Part shown: piece after piece, positions 34,394-44,296 of the stretch
How positions within the stretch are numbered: the stretch's first letter is position 1
Layout of the letters: each line of letters opens with the position of its first letter
Assembly (NCBI GenBank): GCA_016707605.1
Contig: JADJHJ010000013.1
Coordinates: 1-64,000 of the forward strand
Length of the DNA: 64,000 nucleotides
From: Candidatus Promineofilum glycogenicum
Lineage (GTDB): Bacteria > Chloroflexota > Anaerolineae > Promineifilales > Promineifilaceae
Direction of reading: 5' to 3'
The notes under the pieces: generated by a model
The model's database searches: none
What the model was told of the DNA's origin: nothing
The model's input: only the letters and a program-made list of their open reading frames with translations
Position numbers and translations under genes: made by a program

Positions 34394-34402
34394 GGGGTCG
34401 TT

Positions 34403-34831
34403 ATGAGTGACAGTGATTTGCCCGAAGACGCCATCCGCGTTGTGGAGCACACCGCCGACTGGTCGCTGCGCGTGCGCGGCGGCGACCTGGCCGAGTTGTT
34501 CGGCCGCGCCGCCGTGGGCATGGCCCGGCTGCTGGCCGGCGACCTGGCCGCCGTGCCGCTGGATGAGGTGCGCGAGTTGGCGCTGGTGGCCGACGACGCC
34601 GAGGGGCTGCTGGTGGAGTGGCTGGGCGAACTGGCTTACTGGGCCGAGCGCGACGGACTGGTCTGTCCCACCGTCGAGTTGCACGAGTTGACGCCGACGG
34701 CGCTGCGGGCCACGACGCGCGGCGGCCGCCTGCCGGAGCTGCAAAAGCACATCAAGGCCGTCACCTACCACGACCTGGCCATCCGCCCCTATGATGGCGG
34801 CCTCGAAGTGACGATTGTATTCGATGTCTAG
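34403..34831 (+). CDS. Archease (RtcB activator)
   Basis: The 142-residue protein matches archease: VEHTADWSLRVRGGDLAELF near the start, ADDAEGLLVEWLGEL in the middle and KAVTYHDLAIRP with GLEVTIVFDV at the end, including the conserved metal-binding acidic residues (HTAD, terminal FDV). Archease speeds the RtcB guanylylation cycle. The rtcB gene follows 136 bases downstream, supporting the assignment. ATG 34403 is chosen because longer frames run into the preceding gene. Confidence 0.93.
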   Translation: MSDSDLPEDAIRVVEHTADWSLRVRGGDLAELFGRAAVGMARLLAGDLAAVPLDEVRELALVADDAEGLLVEWLGELAYWAERDGLVCPTVELHELTPTALRATTRGGRLPELQKHIKAVTYHDLAIRPYDGGLEVTIVFDV

Positions 34832-34840
34832 AAGAGATGG

Positions 34841-34952
34841 AACCACAGATTACACAGATTTCACAGATACCCAATGCGATTCTGTTGAGCATCTTCTGAA
34901 AATCTGCCTCCAATCTGTGGACTCTTCCCTTTAATCTGGTAACTGTGGTTTG
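34841..34952. repeat. Dispersed ccacagat-type hairpin repeat
   Basis: The left part has aaccacagattacacagatt followed by tcacagat. The right part has complementary aatctgtgg and ttaatctggtaactgtggtt. The same family occurs at 38263-38297 and 54144-54270. It fills the archease-rtcB spacer, so the long RNA hairpin may modulate rtcB expression. Confidence 0.75.
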
Positions 34953-34967
34953 ACTCAGGAGTAGCGC

Positions 34968-36416
34968 ATGAACCAACAAGACCTGAAGCGAATTTCGCCC
35001 TATCTGTACGAGATACCGCGGGAGCACCGCCACGACATGCGCGTGCCGGCGCGCTTCTACGCCGACGCCGAGTTGTTGCAGCAGGCGCTGGGCGACAAGA
35101 GCCTCGATCAACTGGTCAACAGCGCCACGCTGCCGGGCATCGTCGCCTACGCCCTGGCCATGCCCGACATCCACCAGGGGTACGGCTTCCCCATCGGCGG
35201 CGTCGTGGCCACCGAGACGCCCGACGGCGTCATCTCCCCCGGCGGCGTGGGCTACGACATCAACTGCGGCGTGCGGTTGCTGGGCACGCGCCTGACTCGC
35301 GACGAGATCGCTCCCTACCTGGATCAACTGGCGACGCAACTGCAACGCGACTGTCCCCACGGCGTCGGCCGCGGCGGCGAGTTCGAGTTGAGCCGTAAGG
35401 AGATGGAAGAGGTCGTGCGTGAGGGGGCGCGTTGGGCGCTGAAGCGCGGCTACGCCACCGAGATGGACCTGGAGCGCACCGAGGAGAACGGCCGCATCGC
35501 CGGGGCCGACCCGGACAAGATCAGCCCTCGCGCCTATGAGCGGGCGCGCGACCAACTGGGCACGCTGGGCGCGGGCAACCACTTCATCGAGGTCGACGTC
35601 GTCGATGAGGTGTTCGACGAAACGGCCGCGGCGGCGATGGGCCTCTTCCCCGGCCAGATCGTGGCCCAGATTCACTGCGGCTCACGCGGCTTCGGCCACC
35701 AGGTCTGCACCGACTACGTGGCCCGCTTCCAGAAGGTCGTCCACAAGTACAACATCCAGTTGCCCGACCGGGAACTGGTCTGCGCCCCGCTGAGCAGCCC
35801 GGAGGGGCAGGACTACCTGGCGGCCATGAAGGGCGCGGCCAACTTCGCCTTCTGCAACCGGCAACTGCTGACCCACCTCATCCGCCGCAGCTTCGACCAC
35901 GCCCTGCGCGGCAAGGTGGCCAACCCCGGCATCTATCAGATCTACGACATCGCCCACAACATGGCCAAGATCGAGGAGCACGAGGTGAACGGCAAGCGCA
36001 TGACCGTCTGCGTCCATCGCAAGGGGGCGACGCGGGCGTTCGGCCCCGGCTCGCCGGTGCTGCCCGACGTCTACCGCGCCATCGGCCAGCCGGTGCTGGT
36101 GCCCGGCTCGATGGGCACGGCCAGTTGGGTGCTGGTGGGCACGGAAGGCTCGATGGCCCAGAGCTTCGGCTCCACCTGCCACGGCGCGGGACGCACGATG
36201 AGCCGCTCGCGGGCCAAGAAGGAGGTGCAGGGCGGGGAGTTGCGCCGCGAACTGGAAGAGCGGGGCATCCGTGTGCGCGCCGGCAGCCTGGCCGGGCTGG
36301 CCGAGGAAGCGCCGATGGCCTATAAGGACGTGGATCGCGTCATCGAGGTCGTCCACGGCGCGGGCATCGCCCGCAAGGTGGCCCGGCTGGTGCCGGTGGC
36401 CGTGGTCAAGGGCTAA
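34968..36416 (+). CDS. rtcB: RNA-splicing ligase RtcB
   Basis: The 482-residue length and motifs match Rtc[16 protein letters not shown] and the [11 protein letters not shown] metal cysteine are present, as are [25 protein letters not shown] and the terminal catalytic stretch [19 protein letters not shown]. RtcB joins 2',3'-cyclic phosphate or 3'-phosphate RNA ends to 5'-hydroxyl ends using GTP and Mn. It is paired with archease just upstream. Its stop overlaps the next ATG (taATGg), so the glycosyltransferase may be co-expressed. An AGGAG site precedes the ATG. Confidence 0.95.
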   Translation: MNQQDLKRISPYLYEIPREHRHDMRVPARFYADAELLQQALGDKSLDQLVNSATLPGIVAYALAMPDIHQGYGFPIGGVVATETPDGVISPGGVGYDINCGVRLLGTRLTRDEIAPYLDQLATQLQRDCPHGVGRGGEFELSRKEMEEVVREGARWALKRGYATEMDLERTEENGRIAGADPDKISPRAYERARDQLGTLGAGNHFIEVDVVDEVFDETAAAAMGLFPGQIVAQIHCGSRGFGHQVCTDYVARFQKVVHKYNIQLPDRELVCAPLSSPEGQDYLAAMKGAANFAFCNRQLLTHLIRRSFDHALRGKVANPGIYQIYDIAHNMAKIEEHEVNGKRMTVCVHRKGATRAFGPGSPVLPDVYRAIGQPVLVPGSMGTASWVLVGTEGSMAQSFGSTCHGAGRTMSRSRAKKEVQGGELRRELEERGIRVRAGSLAGLAEEAPMAYKDVDRVIEVVHGAGIARKVARLVPVAVVKG

Positions 36417-37536
36417 TGGCCGACGGCGGGACGCGCGCGCGCGGGTGGCGGTTGCCGTTTGGCCTGGGGGCGCGGCCGTCGCCCGTGCCGCCGCGCAAGG
36501 CGCTCATCCTCCAGCCGTGCTGCCTGGGGCGGGTCATGCTGACGACGCCGCTGCTGGCCGCGCTGGGCGAGGCGTTCCCCGACGCGCGCTTCGACTGGGC
36601 GGTTAGCGACTGGGCGCGCCAGGCGGTCAGCAGCAATCCGCGCGTCACCCGCTTGCTCCACACCGGCGCAGGCAATGTCGCCGGCGCCACGCGCGATGAA
36701 CTGCGCGAGTTGCTCGACGCCATGCGCGCCGAGGCCTATGACACCTGTTTCATCCCCAGCGCGGCGGGCGACACGTTGGCCCACCTGGCGCGGGAGGCGG
36801 GGGTGGCGCAGCGTATTGGCCTCAGCGCCGACAGCCGCCGGCGCGACCTGACCCATGCCATCCCCCCGCCGCCGGGGGAGCGCGGGCAGGCGCGGGCCAC
36901 CCTGGCGCTGGCGGCGGCCGTCGGCGCGCCGGCGGCGGTTCTGGCCGCGGCGGAGATGGAGTTCCACCCGCCCGACCGCGACCGGACGGCCGTGGCCCGC
37001 TGGCTGGTGGAGGAGCTGGACTGGCTGGCCGACCGGCCGCTGGTGGTCCTGCACCCCGGCGGCGGCCGGAACCCGACCGGGGCCAATCTCGACAAGCGTT
37101 GGCCGGCCGAGCGCTTCGCCCGGCTGGGCAACTACCTCGTTCGCGTCCACGACGCGCGGGTGGTGGTGGTGGGCATGGCTGACGAGCGGTCGCTGGCGGC
37201 CCAGGTAGCGGGCATGATGTCGTTCACCGTTGCCGAACGAGCCACGGTCAACCGCGCCGGGCAGATCGGGCTGGGGAGTTGGGCGCGCTGTGCGAACTGG
37301 CCGGACTCTACGTGGGCAACGACGTCGGCTCGACCTACGTGGCCGCGGCCACCGGCTGCCCGACGCTGGCTATCTATGGCCCGACCGACCCGGCCATCAC
37401 CGCGCCCTACATGGTCAACGGGCGGGTGACGACGCTGTGGCGGCCCTATGATGGGCCGTTCAGTTGGGCGACGGGCGTGGCCGTAGAAGAAGCGACGGCG
37501 GCGGCCGAGGCGCTGCTCCAGACCGCCGTCGCCTAG
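36416..37536 (+). CDS. Glycosyltransferase family 9 (heptosyltransferase-like), one frameshift
   Basis: Motifs of GT9 are present: PCCLGRVMLTTPLLAAL near the N-terminus, VVLHPGGGRNPTG midway, and LYVGNDVGSTYVAAATGCP with TLAIYGPTDP near the C-terminus. The last part is in another frame. The break is at about 37270, where gggctggggagttggg should read with one more G (G-L-G-E-L-G-A-L). With that base the protein is about 374 residues. GT9 enzymes transfer heptose or other sugars in cell-envelope glycans. The break is in a G run and is probably an error. Confidence 0.85.
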
Positions 37537-38162
37537 CGCAGCCGCGCCTCCAGCGCCTTCAGCGCTTCTTCCAGTTGGGCGCTGCGGGCGCTGTTGCTCA
37601 GATCGCCGTGGGTGCGCTCGAACACGGCCCGCAGGGCGTCGGTGCGGCGGCGCAAGCCGCCGGTGATCTGGTCGGCGAAGTCGAACGTAACCAGCGTGCT
37701 GTAGATGTGGTCCATCGCGTCCAGCAGCCGGGCGGCCTCGGTCTGTTGGCCGCGGCGCAACAGGTCGAGGATGCGGCGGCGCATCTCGCTGGCGGCTTCG
37801 GCCAGGCCGTTGAGCCAGGTGTTGTCCTCCGCGCCCAGTTCGGCCGGCGTCGGCAGCGCCTGGCCGCGGGCCAGGGCGTAGACGAGATTGGCCTCGACGA
37901 ACTCCTTGACGGCGTCCTGGGTGTAGCCGGCGAAGTAGAGGTCGGGATAGGCGTGCACGCCGGCCACCAGGTCGTCGGTCGCGCCGCGCGCCTCGGCCAG
38001 CAGCGTCTCGGCCGCGTCCCACTCCTCGCGGTGGATGGCGCGGATGGAGCGGGCGCACAGGGCGATGAGGCTGCGCGACTGCTGGTAGGCGTGGTCGCGC
38101 GCGGCGGCCGTCTGCTCCATGTTGGCGCGGATGGTCTCGGCGATTTGGTCTAGTTGTTCCAT
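37533..38162 (-). CDS. Translin-family RNA-binding protein
   Basis: The 209-residue, all-helical protein follows the archaeal/bacterial translin pattern: SRSLIALCARSIRAIHREEW, then DAVKEFVEANLVYALARGQ, the ELGAEDNTWLNGLAEAASEMR helix split across residues 110-130, RRRILDLLRRGQ and DFADQITGGLRRRTDALRAV. Translins form octamers that bind and sometimes process single-stranded RNA or DNA. Its neighbours RtcB, archease and RNase J make an RNA-repair or decay link plausible. Its stop codon shares CTAG with the convergent glycosyltransferase stop. Confidence 0.82.
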   Translation of the reverse strand: MEQLDQIAETIRANMEQTAAARDHAYQQSRSLIALCARSIRAIHREEWDAAETLLAEARGATDDLVAGVHAYPDLYFAGYTQDAVKEFVEANLVYALARGQALPTPAELGAEDNTWLNGLAEAASEMRRRILDLLRRGQQTEAARLLDAMDHIYSTLVTFDFADQITGGLRRRTDALRAVFERTHGDLSNSARSAQLEEALKALEARLR

Positions 38163-38175
38163 GTTCGGTCCTGGG

Positions 38176-38262
38176 AAAAGGGGGGCCCGGGGGGGGGGGG
38201 GTGGGGGGGGGGTTGGGAAGAAGGGGGGGCCCCCCCCCCTCTGGGGCCCCCCCCCCCCCCCT
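38176..38262. repeat. 87-bp G/C homopolymer stretch
   Basis: Runs of up to 14 G and 16 C alternate, with only a few A or T. The next 35 bases (to 38297) are one arm of the ccacagat repeat family, but its other arm is missing. I suspect an unreadable hairpin replaced by low-quality calls. If real, it would be an extreme hairpin just upstream of the translin gene. Confidence 0.6.
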
Positions 38263-38297
38263 CTTCAATCTGTGAAATCTGCGTAATCTGTGGTTTC

Positions 38298-38636
38298 TTA
38301 TTTTTCTTCTTCACCGGGGAAGCGGAAGAAGTCGTCGGCCAGGTTGGTGCGGTGGGGGATACGAATCTCGCCGAACTGGCGCTCGAAGTTGGCCAGGTTC
38401 TGGCCCAATGCAGCGTGGAGCAGCTTGGCGTGGATGGGACTCATGATCACCCGCGCCGTCAGCGCGCCGCGCGGTGTGCGCGGCAAGACCTGGGCGAAGT
38501 CGAGCACCATCTCGGCCGGGGTGAAGTTGATGAAGGCCACGTTGGCGTAGACGGCCTTTAGCTCTTTGGGCAGGTCGATGCTGATGCGGGTGGGTTGCGG
38601 CGGGACTGGTGGTGTATCGGGTGTGTTGTCGGTCAT
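38298..38636 (-). CDS. DUF3467 protein
   Basis: This 112-residue protein fits DUF3467: ISIDLPKELKAVYANVAFI, FTPAEMVLDFAQVLPRTPRG and VIMSPIHAKLLHAALGQNLANF are the conserved segments. The family is widespread and small, and its function is unknown. There is no signal or membrane segment. It lies alone between translin and the sugar transporter genes on the same strand. Confidence 0.88.
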   Translation of the reverse strand: MTDNTPDTPPVPPQPTRISIDLPKELKAVYANVAFINFTPAEMVLDFAQVLPRTPRGALTARVIMSPIHAKLLHAALGQNLANFERQFGEIRIPHRTNLADDFFRFPGEEEK

Positions 38637-38782
38637 CGGCTGTGGGACTCGGCCTGGTGAATGGCCCGTCGGTGCCAGAGCGGCGGGAAGGCCCGGCGGC
38701 GATAGGCGCGGGGTGGCAACTCGCCTCAGGCGGCAGAGGCGGGATCATGCGAACAGGCGCCCGCCGGGCCAGAAACGAGAGA

Positions 38783-38807
38783 GGCCGCGCCGATAGCCGG
38801 CGCGGCC
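38783..38807 (-). terminator. Hairpin after the xylose-type transporter operon
   Basis: A perfect 10-bp stem (ggccgcgccg with cggcgcggcc) and a five-base loop lie 28 bases after the permease stop. The following minus-strand sequence (tctctcgtttctgg) is only mildly T-rich. The remaining bases from 38637 to 38782 show no gene. Confidence 0.6.
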
Positions 38808-38834
38808 CCCGAGAGACGGACTCCAGAATTCGAT

Positions 38835-40052
38835 TTAGCGGTTGCGCGTGGCCACGTCGAAGATGACGGCCAGGGCCAGGATGATACCGCGGACGATGTA
38901 CTGGTAGGAGATGCCGATACCCATCAGGTTCATGCCGCTGGTCAGCGAGGCCATGACCAGCGCGCCGATGACCGCGCCGGTGACGCGGCCGACACCGCCG
39001 GCGGCCGAGACGCCGCCGACGTAGGCCGCGGCGATGGCGTCCAGCTCGAACAGCGTGCCCGCCGTCGTCGTGGCCGATTGCAGCCGCGAGGCGAACAACA
39101 TGCCCGACAGCGCGGCCAGCATGCCCATCTGGCTGAAGATGAGGTAGGTGATGCGCTTGACGTTGACGCCGCTCAGTTCGGCCGCTTCGGGGTTGCCGCC
39201 GACGGCGTAGATGTGGCGGCCCAGCACGGTCTGCGTAGTGACGAAGTGGTAGATGGCCAACACGATGAGCACAACGACCACCGTCCACGACAGGCCGTTA
39301 TAGCTGGCCAGCACCCACACCAGCGCGCCGATCAGCAGGGCCATGAAAGCCAGCTTGAGGAAGAAGATGCTTTGCGGCAGAATCTCGAAGCCATAGGCAG
39401 CCTTGTTGCGGCGCCCTTTGATTTCGCTGTAGATCAGCAGCACGATGGCCGCCACACCCAACAGCAAGGTCAGCAGATGCTTGCCGGGCCACAGCTCGGA
39501 ACGGGTCGGGGATGAAGCCGTTGCCGATGGCGTTGAAGGCGTCATCGCCGATGATGATCGTGCCCGAACCTTCGGTCACGACCAGGATGGCCCCGCGATA
39601 GATGAGGAAGCCGGCCAACGTGGCTACAAAGGCGGGGATGCCCAGGTTGGCCACCAGAATGCCCGGCCACAGCCCCAGGATCGCGCCGATGAGCAGCACG
39701 ACGGGCACGACGACCCACACCGGCAAGCCCCAGAAGCTCAGGGCGATGGCCGCCGCCGCACCCATGAAGCCGGCCAGGAAGCCGATCGACAGGTCGATGT
39801 GGCGGATGACGATGACCAGCGTCACGCCGATGCCCAGCACGGCGATGTAGCCGAACTGGTTCAGCAGGTTGCTGATGTTGCGCGAGGAGAGGAAAACCCC
39901 ATCGGTGGTGACGGCAAACACGCCCCAGATGACGAACAGGGCGATGAACATGCCGTAGTCGCGGATGTTCTCGCGCAGGACTCGCCGCAGATCGCCGACG
40001 AAGTTTGACCTGAACCTGGTTCTTTAACTGGTAGTTCCTTTGCGACGCTCAT
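38835..40052 (-). CDS. xylH: Xylose-type sugar ABC transporter permease (two frameshifts)
   Basis: Three successive frames give one XylH-like permease of about 405 residues. The N-terminus MSVAKELPVKEPGSG must shift near 40005 to continue as NFVGDLRRVLRENIRDYGMF, a typical XylH start. The middle part has ISNLLNQFGYIAVLGIGVTL and HIDLSIGFLAGF. A second shift near 39505 leads from NAIGNGFIPD to SELWPGKHLLTLLLG and the C-terminal helices with GRHIYAVGGNPEAAELSGV, the permease coupling (EAA-like) segment. It follows the ATPase gene by ten bases. Confidence 0.85.
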
Positions 40053-40062
40053 TTCGTCCTCT

Positions 40063-41589
40063 TTAGTTCATTGTTGCCAGTTGCATGATCTTCTCTTGGG
40101 TGGCTTCGGCGACTGGTAGTTCGCCGGTGATCTCACCCGCCGAGACGACGTAGACCCGGTCGCTCATCCCCAGAACCTCGGGCAGTTCGGACGAGATCAT
40201 GATGATGCTCATGCCCTGCTCCACCAGGCGATTCATCAGGGTGTAGATCTCGAACTTGGCGCCCACGTCAATGCCGCGCGTCGGCTCATCCAGGATCAGG
40301 ATATTGGGCGAGACGAACAGCCATTTGGCCAGCGACACCTTTTGCTGGTTGCCGCCGCTCAGGTTGCTGACCTTCTGCTGGATGGTAGGCGTCTTGATGT
40401 TGAGCGACTTCTTGTATTCGTTGGCAACTTTAATCTCCTTGTTGCCGTCGATTACGCCGCGGCTGGCCAGGGCGCGCAGGTTGGCCAGGGTCGTGTTCTG
40501 GCGCACGTCCTGCATGAGGATGAGGCCGTTGCGTTTGCGGTCTTCGGAGACGTAGGCGACGCCGGCGCTGATAGCCTCTTGCGGGTGATTGAACCGCCCC
40601 TTATGGCCGTTGACCATCAGGTCGCCGTCGATGCGATACCCTTGCGGATTGCCGAAGATGCTGAGCGCCAGCTCGGTGCGGCCCGACCCCATCAATCCGG
40701 CAAAGCCGACGATCTCGCCGCGCTTGACGTTGAAGTGGTTCTTCTTCAGGATCATGCGGTCCACGGCCGGGTCGAAGACGTCCCAATCGTCGACTTCGAG
40801 CACGACCTCGTCCGAACGCTTGTGGGCGCGCGGCGGGTAGATGTTGTTGATCTCGCGGCCGACCATGTGCTTGATCATGGCCTGTTCCGTCACTTCGCCC
40901 TTGGCGGCGTCCAGAGTGATGATCGACTTGCCGTCGCGGATGACGGTGACCGAGTCGGCGATCTCCATGACCTCCCGCAGCTTGTGGGTGATCATGATCA
41001 GGGTGACGCCGTTGCTCTTCAGGTCGCGCATCAGGTCGAAGAGGTTGTCCACGTCGCCCTCGTTCAGGGCCGACGTCGGCTCGTCGAGGATGAGCAGGCG
41101 CACATCCTTGCTGAGCGCCTTGGCGATCTCGACCAACTGCTGCTTGCCGACGCCCAACTCGATGATCTTGGTTGCCGGGTTGACGTTCAGCTTGACCTTT
41201 CTCAGCATCGCGTTGGCCTGCTGAATGGTCTCGTTCCAGTTGACGCGCATGCCCTTGCGGATTTCGTTGCCGAGGAAGATGTTCTCGTAGATGGTCAGTT
41301 CGGGGATAAGAGCCAGTTCCTGATAGATAATGCCGATGCCGGCTTTCTCGCTGTCACGAATACCGCCGTACTGCTGTAACTGGCCGTCTAGATAGATCTC
41401 GCCGCTGTAGGTTCCGTGCGGATAGACGCCGCTGAGAACCTTCATCAACGTGGACTTGCCCGCGCCGTTTTCGCCCACCAGGCAGTGGATTTCGCCCCGC
41501 TTGACGCGAAAGCTGATGTCGTCCAACGCCCTCACGCCGGGGAACTCTTTGGTGATGTTCCGCATCTCCAGAATGATGTTGTCGCTCAT
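40063..41589 (-). CDS. xylG: Xylose-type sugar ABC transporter ATP-binding protein
   Basis: The start ATG 41589 follows AGGAG by six bases. The product of about 508 residues has two ABC domains, as in all XylG/RbsA/MglA ATPases. The first has GENGAGKSTLMKVLSG, LGVGKQQLVEIAKAL and LLILDEPTSALN. The second has a weaker P-loop (GFAGLMGSGRTEL), with LSGGNQQKVSLAKWL and ILILDEPTRGID. It powers import by the adjacent permease. It is transcribed after the binding-protein gene and before the permease. Confidence 0.93.
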   Translation of the reverse strand: MSDNIILEMRNITKEFPGVRALDDISFRVKRGEIHCLVGENGAGKSTLMKVLSGVYPHGTYSGEIYLDGQLQQYGGIRDSEKAGIGIIYQELALIPELTIYENIFLGNEIRKGMRVNWNETIQQANAMLRKVKLNVNPATKIIELGVGKQQLVEIAKALSKDVRLLILDEPTSALNEGDVDNLFDLMRDLKSNGVTLIMITHKLREVMEIADSVTVIRDGKSIITLDAAKGEVTEQAMIKHMVGREINNIYPPRAHKRSDEVVLEVDDWDVFDPAVDRMILKKNHFNVKRGEIVGFAGLMGSGRTELALSIFGNPQGYRIDGDLMVNGHKGRFNHPQEAISAGVAYVSEDRKRNGLILMQDVRQNTTLANLRALASRGVIDGNKEIKVANEYKKSLNIKTPTIQQKVSNLSGGNQQKVSLAKWLFVSPNILILDEPTRGIDVGAKFEIYTLMNRLVEQGMSIIMISSELPEVLGMSDRVYVVSAGEITGELPVAEATQEKIMQLATMN

Positions 41590-41666
41590 ATGCGGCTCCT
41601 GTGGTCGGGCGCTCATCGCCTTTGCCGGACGGTCGCCCGCTTCCGTCCGGCGGGTCTAGATGGATC

Positions 41667-41722
41667 AATCGCCGCGGAAGGTTGGGGCGGGCCGCAGCCT
41701 ACCCGCACCTTCCGCGGCGATT
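41667..41722 (-). promoter_or_regulatory. Intercistronic stem-loop between xylF-like and xylG-like genes
   Basis: Perfect 16-bp arms (aatcgccgcggaaggt and its complement) enclose 24 bases and have no U tract. Such a structure after a binding-protein gene usually stabilises the upstream message, so that the binding protein exceeds the ATPase and permease. Confidence 0.7.
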
Positions 41723-41768
41723 TGATGGGCCTCAAGGGTTCGCTGAACCCCGAAGCGTGGCTGTTAAA

Positions 41769-44020
41769 CTACTCCAGGCCGGTGAAGTCGTCGGCGCTGT
41801 AGTAACCGGAGTCGATCAGGGCTTCTACCAGGTTGTCCTGGGTCACGGTGACCACAGGCGACTGGATGGCCGGCACGTCGATGACGCCGTTGTTGTAGGC
41901 GCCGGTCGCGTTCGGCTCTTCGCCGCCCAGCAGGGCCAGCGGCGGCGGCGATGGCGTCGTCAACCAGGGTGCGAACGTCCTTGAAGACGGTCATCGACTG
42001 ACGGCCGTCGATGATGTACTGCACCGACGCCTGCTCGGCGTCCTGACCGGTGACCAGGAAGCTGGTCACGTCGGTGTCGGTGGCGAACACGTCGGCGATG
42101 GCGCGGGCCGTGCCGTCGTTGGGGGCCAGGATGAAGACGTCGCCCTTGTCCTCGGCCGTGGCCGAAGTCAGGTTGGCCTCGGCCAGGTTACGGGCCGTGG
42201 CGAAGTCCCAGTTGGTGGTGACCTGGTCGATGATGGTCGCCATCTGCTCGCGGGTCAGTTCGGCCGTGTCTTGCAGAGCCACGGCTTCGCTGGAGTTGAC
42301 GATGCGGAACGTGCCGTCGGCGATCTTGGGCTGCAGGACGCCCCACGCACCTTCGAAGAAGATGAACGCGTTGTTGTCCGTCGCCGCGCCGGCGTACAGG
42401 TAGAGCGGGTTGCCCTCGCCCTCGGCGTTGTCGACCAGGAACTGCGCCTGCTGCGCGCCCACGGCGATGCTGTCGAAGGTCACGTAGTAGTCCACCGCGT
42501 CGGTGTCGCGGATGAGGCGGTCGTAGGAGATGACCGACACACCGGCGTCGCGCGCGGCTTCGGCGGCGGCGGCGGCGGCGGTGCCGTCGTGCGGGGTGAT
42601 GATCAGAACCTGCACGCCTTGCGTGATCAGGTCTTCGACGTTGGTGCGCTCGCGGGCCGAGTCGCCCTGGCTGAAGAGGATTTCGACCTCGTAGCCGGCG
42701 GCTTCCAACGCTTCGCGGAAGCGGGTCTCGTCCTGCACCCAGCGCGGCTCATCCCGCGTCGGCAGCACGATGCCGACCTTGCCGGAGACCTCTTCGGCCG
42801 CCGGGGCTTCGGTCTCGCCGCTGCCCAGCGCGTCCAGACCGGTGAAGTCGTCGGCGCTGTAGTAACCGGAGTCGATCAGGGCCGCGACCAGATTGCTCTG
42901 ATCCACAGTGACCACAGGCGACTGAATGGCGGGCACGTCGATGACACCGTTGTTGTAGGCGCCGGTGGCATTGGGGGCTTCGCCAACCAGCAGCGCGGTG
43001 GCGGCGGCGATGGCGTCGTCAACCAGGGTGCGCACGTCCTTGAAGACGGTCATGGACTGGCGGCCGTCGATGATGTACTGCACCGACGCCTGCTCGGCGT
43101 CCTGACCGGTGACCAGGAAGCTGGTCACGTCGGTGTCGGCGGCGAAGGCGTCGGCGATGGCGCGGGCCGTGCCGTCGTTGGGGGCCAGGATGAAGACGTC
43201 GCCCTTGTCCTCGGCCGGAGCCGAAGTCAGGTTGGCCTCGGCCAGGTTCTTGGCCGTGTTGAAGTCCCAGTTGGTCGTGACCTGGTCAATGATGCCGGCC
43301 ATCTCTTCGCGGGTCAGCTCGGCCGTATCTTGCAGGGCCACGGCCTCACTGGAGTTGACGATGCGGAACGTGCCGTCGGCGATCTTGGGCTGCAAGACGC
43401 CCCACGCACCTTCGAAGAAGATGAAGGCGTTGTTGTCGGTGGCCGCGCCGGCGTACAGGTAGAGCGGGTTGCCCTCGCCCTCGGCGTTGTCGACCAGGAA
43501 CTGCGCCTGCTGCGCGCCCACGGCGATGCTGTCGAAGGTCACGTAGTAGTCCACCGCGTCGGTGTCACGGATCAGACGGTCGTAGGAGATGACCGACACA
43601 CCGGCGTCGCGGGCCGCTTCGGCGGCGGCGGCGGCGGCGGTGCCGTCGTGGGGGGTGATGATCAGAACCTGGATGCCCTGGGTGATCAGGTCTTCCACGT
43701 TCTGGCGCTCGCGGGCGGAGTCACCCTGGCTGTAGAGGATTTCGACCTCGTAGCCGGCATCTTCCAACGCGGCGCGGAAGGCGGTCTCGTCCTGCTCCCA
43801 GCGCGGCTCGTCCTGCGTCGGCAACACGATGCCGACCTTGCCGGAGACTTCCTCACGGGGCTGGGGCTTCTTCTTCGGCCGGAGCGGGCCTCTCTCGGCC
43901 GGTGCCTCGGTCGCCACCGCCTCTTCGGGGTTCGGTCGTAGTGGTCGCGCCACCGCAGGCCACCAGGGCCATCATCGCCAAAGCGACGATCAACAATAGA
44001 AACAATCGGGCGTTTTTCAC
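41769..44020 (-). CDS. xylF: Sugar-binding lipoprotein with two near-identical XylF-like domains (frameshifted)
   Basis: The GTG start at 44020 follows GGAGG by nine bases and opens a lipoprotein signal (LFLLLIVALAMMALVAC, Cys 22). Two periplasmic-binding domains of about 350 residues follow, each starting EEVSGKVGIVLPT and ending SGYYSADDFTGL. They differ at few positions. Each is a complete XylF/type I sugar-binding domain (LIITPHDGTAAAAA, VISYDRLIRDTDAVDYYVTF). The reading frame breaks about three times in the Glu/Ala linker at 43870-43945 and once near 41945 (one extra base relative to the first copy). The intact product would be about 750 residues. It feeds XylG and XylH. Confidence 0.85.
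41781..43860 (-). repeat. Tandem 1.06-kb duplication within the binding-protein gene
   Basis: The ends of the copies repeat at 41781 and 42841 (ggtgaagtcgtcggcgctgt), 1060 bases apart. This equals 353 codons plus the one extra base seen near 41945. Most of each copy is identical. Copy 2 (C-terminal) spans about 41781-42815 and copy 1 about 42841-43860. Confidence 0.88.
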
Positions 44021-44063
44021 GGAAACTAACCTCCAAAACTGTAAAGTCAACGAACAAACATAA

Positions 44064-44092
44064 GCAATAGCCGAACCTGATGAGATTGTCAA
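44064..44092 (-). promoter_or_regulatory. Promoter of the xylF-like operon
   Basis: On the minus strand, -35 TTGACA (44087-44092) is followed by a 17-base spacer and TATTGC (44064-44069). The predicted leader is about 37 bases. The remaining spacer to 44296 has GC-rich hairpins and no gene. Confidence 0.6.
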
Positions 44093-44296
44093 GGATATTA
44101 TGCAGGCTCATGTTCCAGCCGTTGGCCGTAGGGGCCTACGTTCCCTGACAGTTGTCACTTCGTTTCTGAGCGTCCGTCGGGGCCGGGTTCGGCTGACGAC
44201 AGCCCCGCTGGTGCTCAGTCGAGCGGGCCGGGGATTAGCCCCGACCGGCTCAGCCGGGGTTCCGACGCTGGGCGCGGAACCCATGGCGGGCCGTCT

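Noticed and set aside
42271..43941. 556-codon plus-strand frame opposite the sugar-binding gene
   Set aside because: It mirrors the internal duplication of the real gene and has no recognisable domain.
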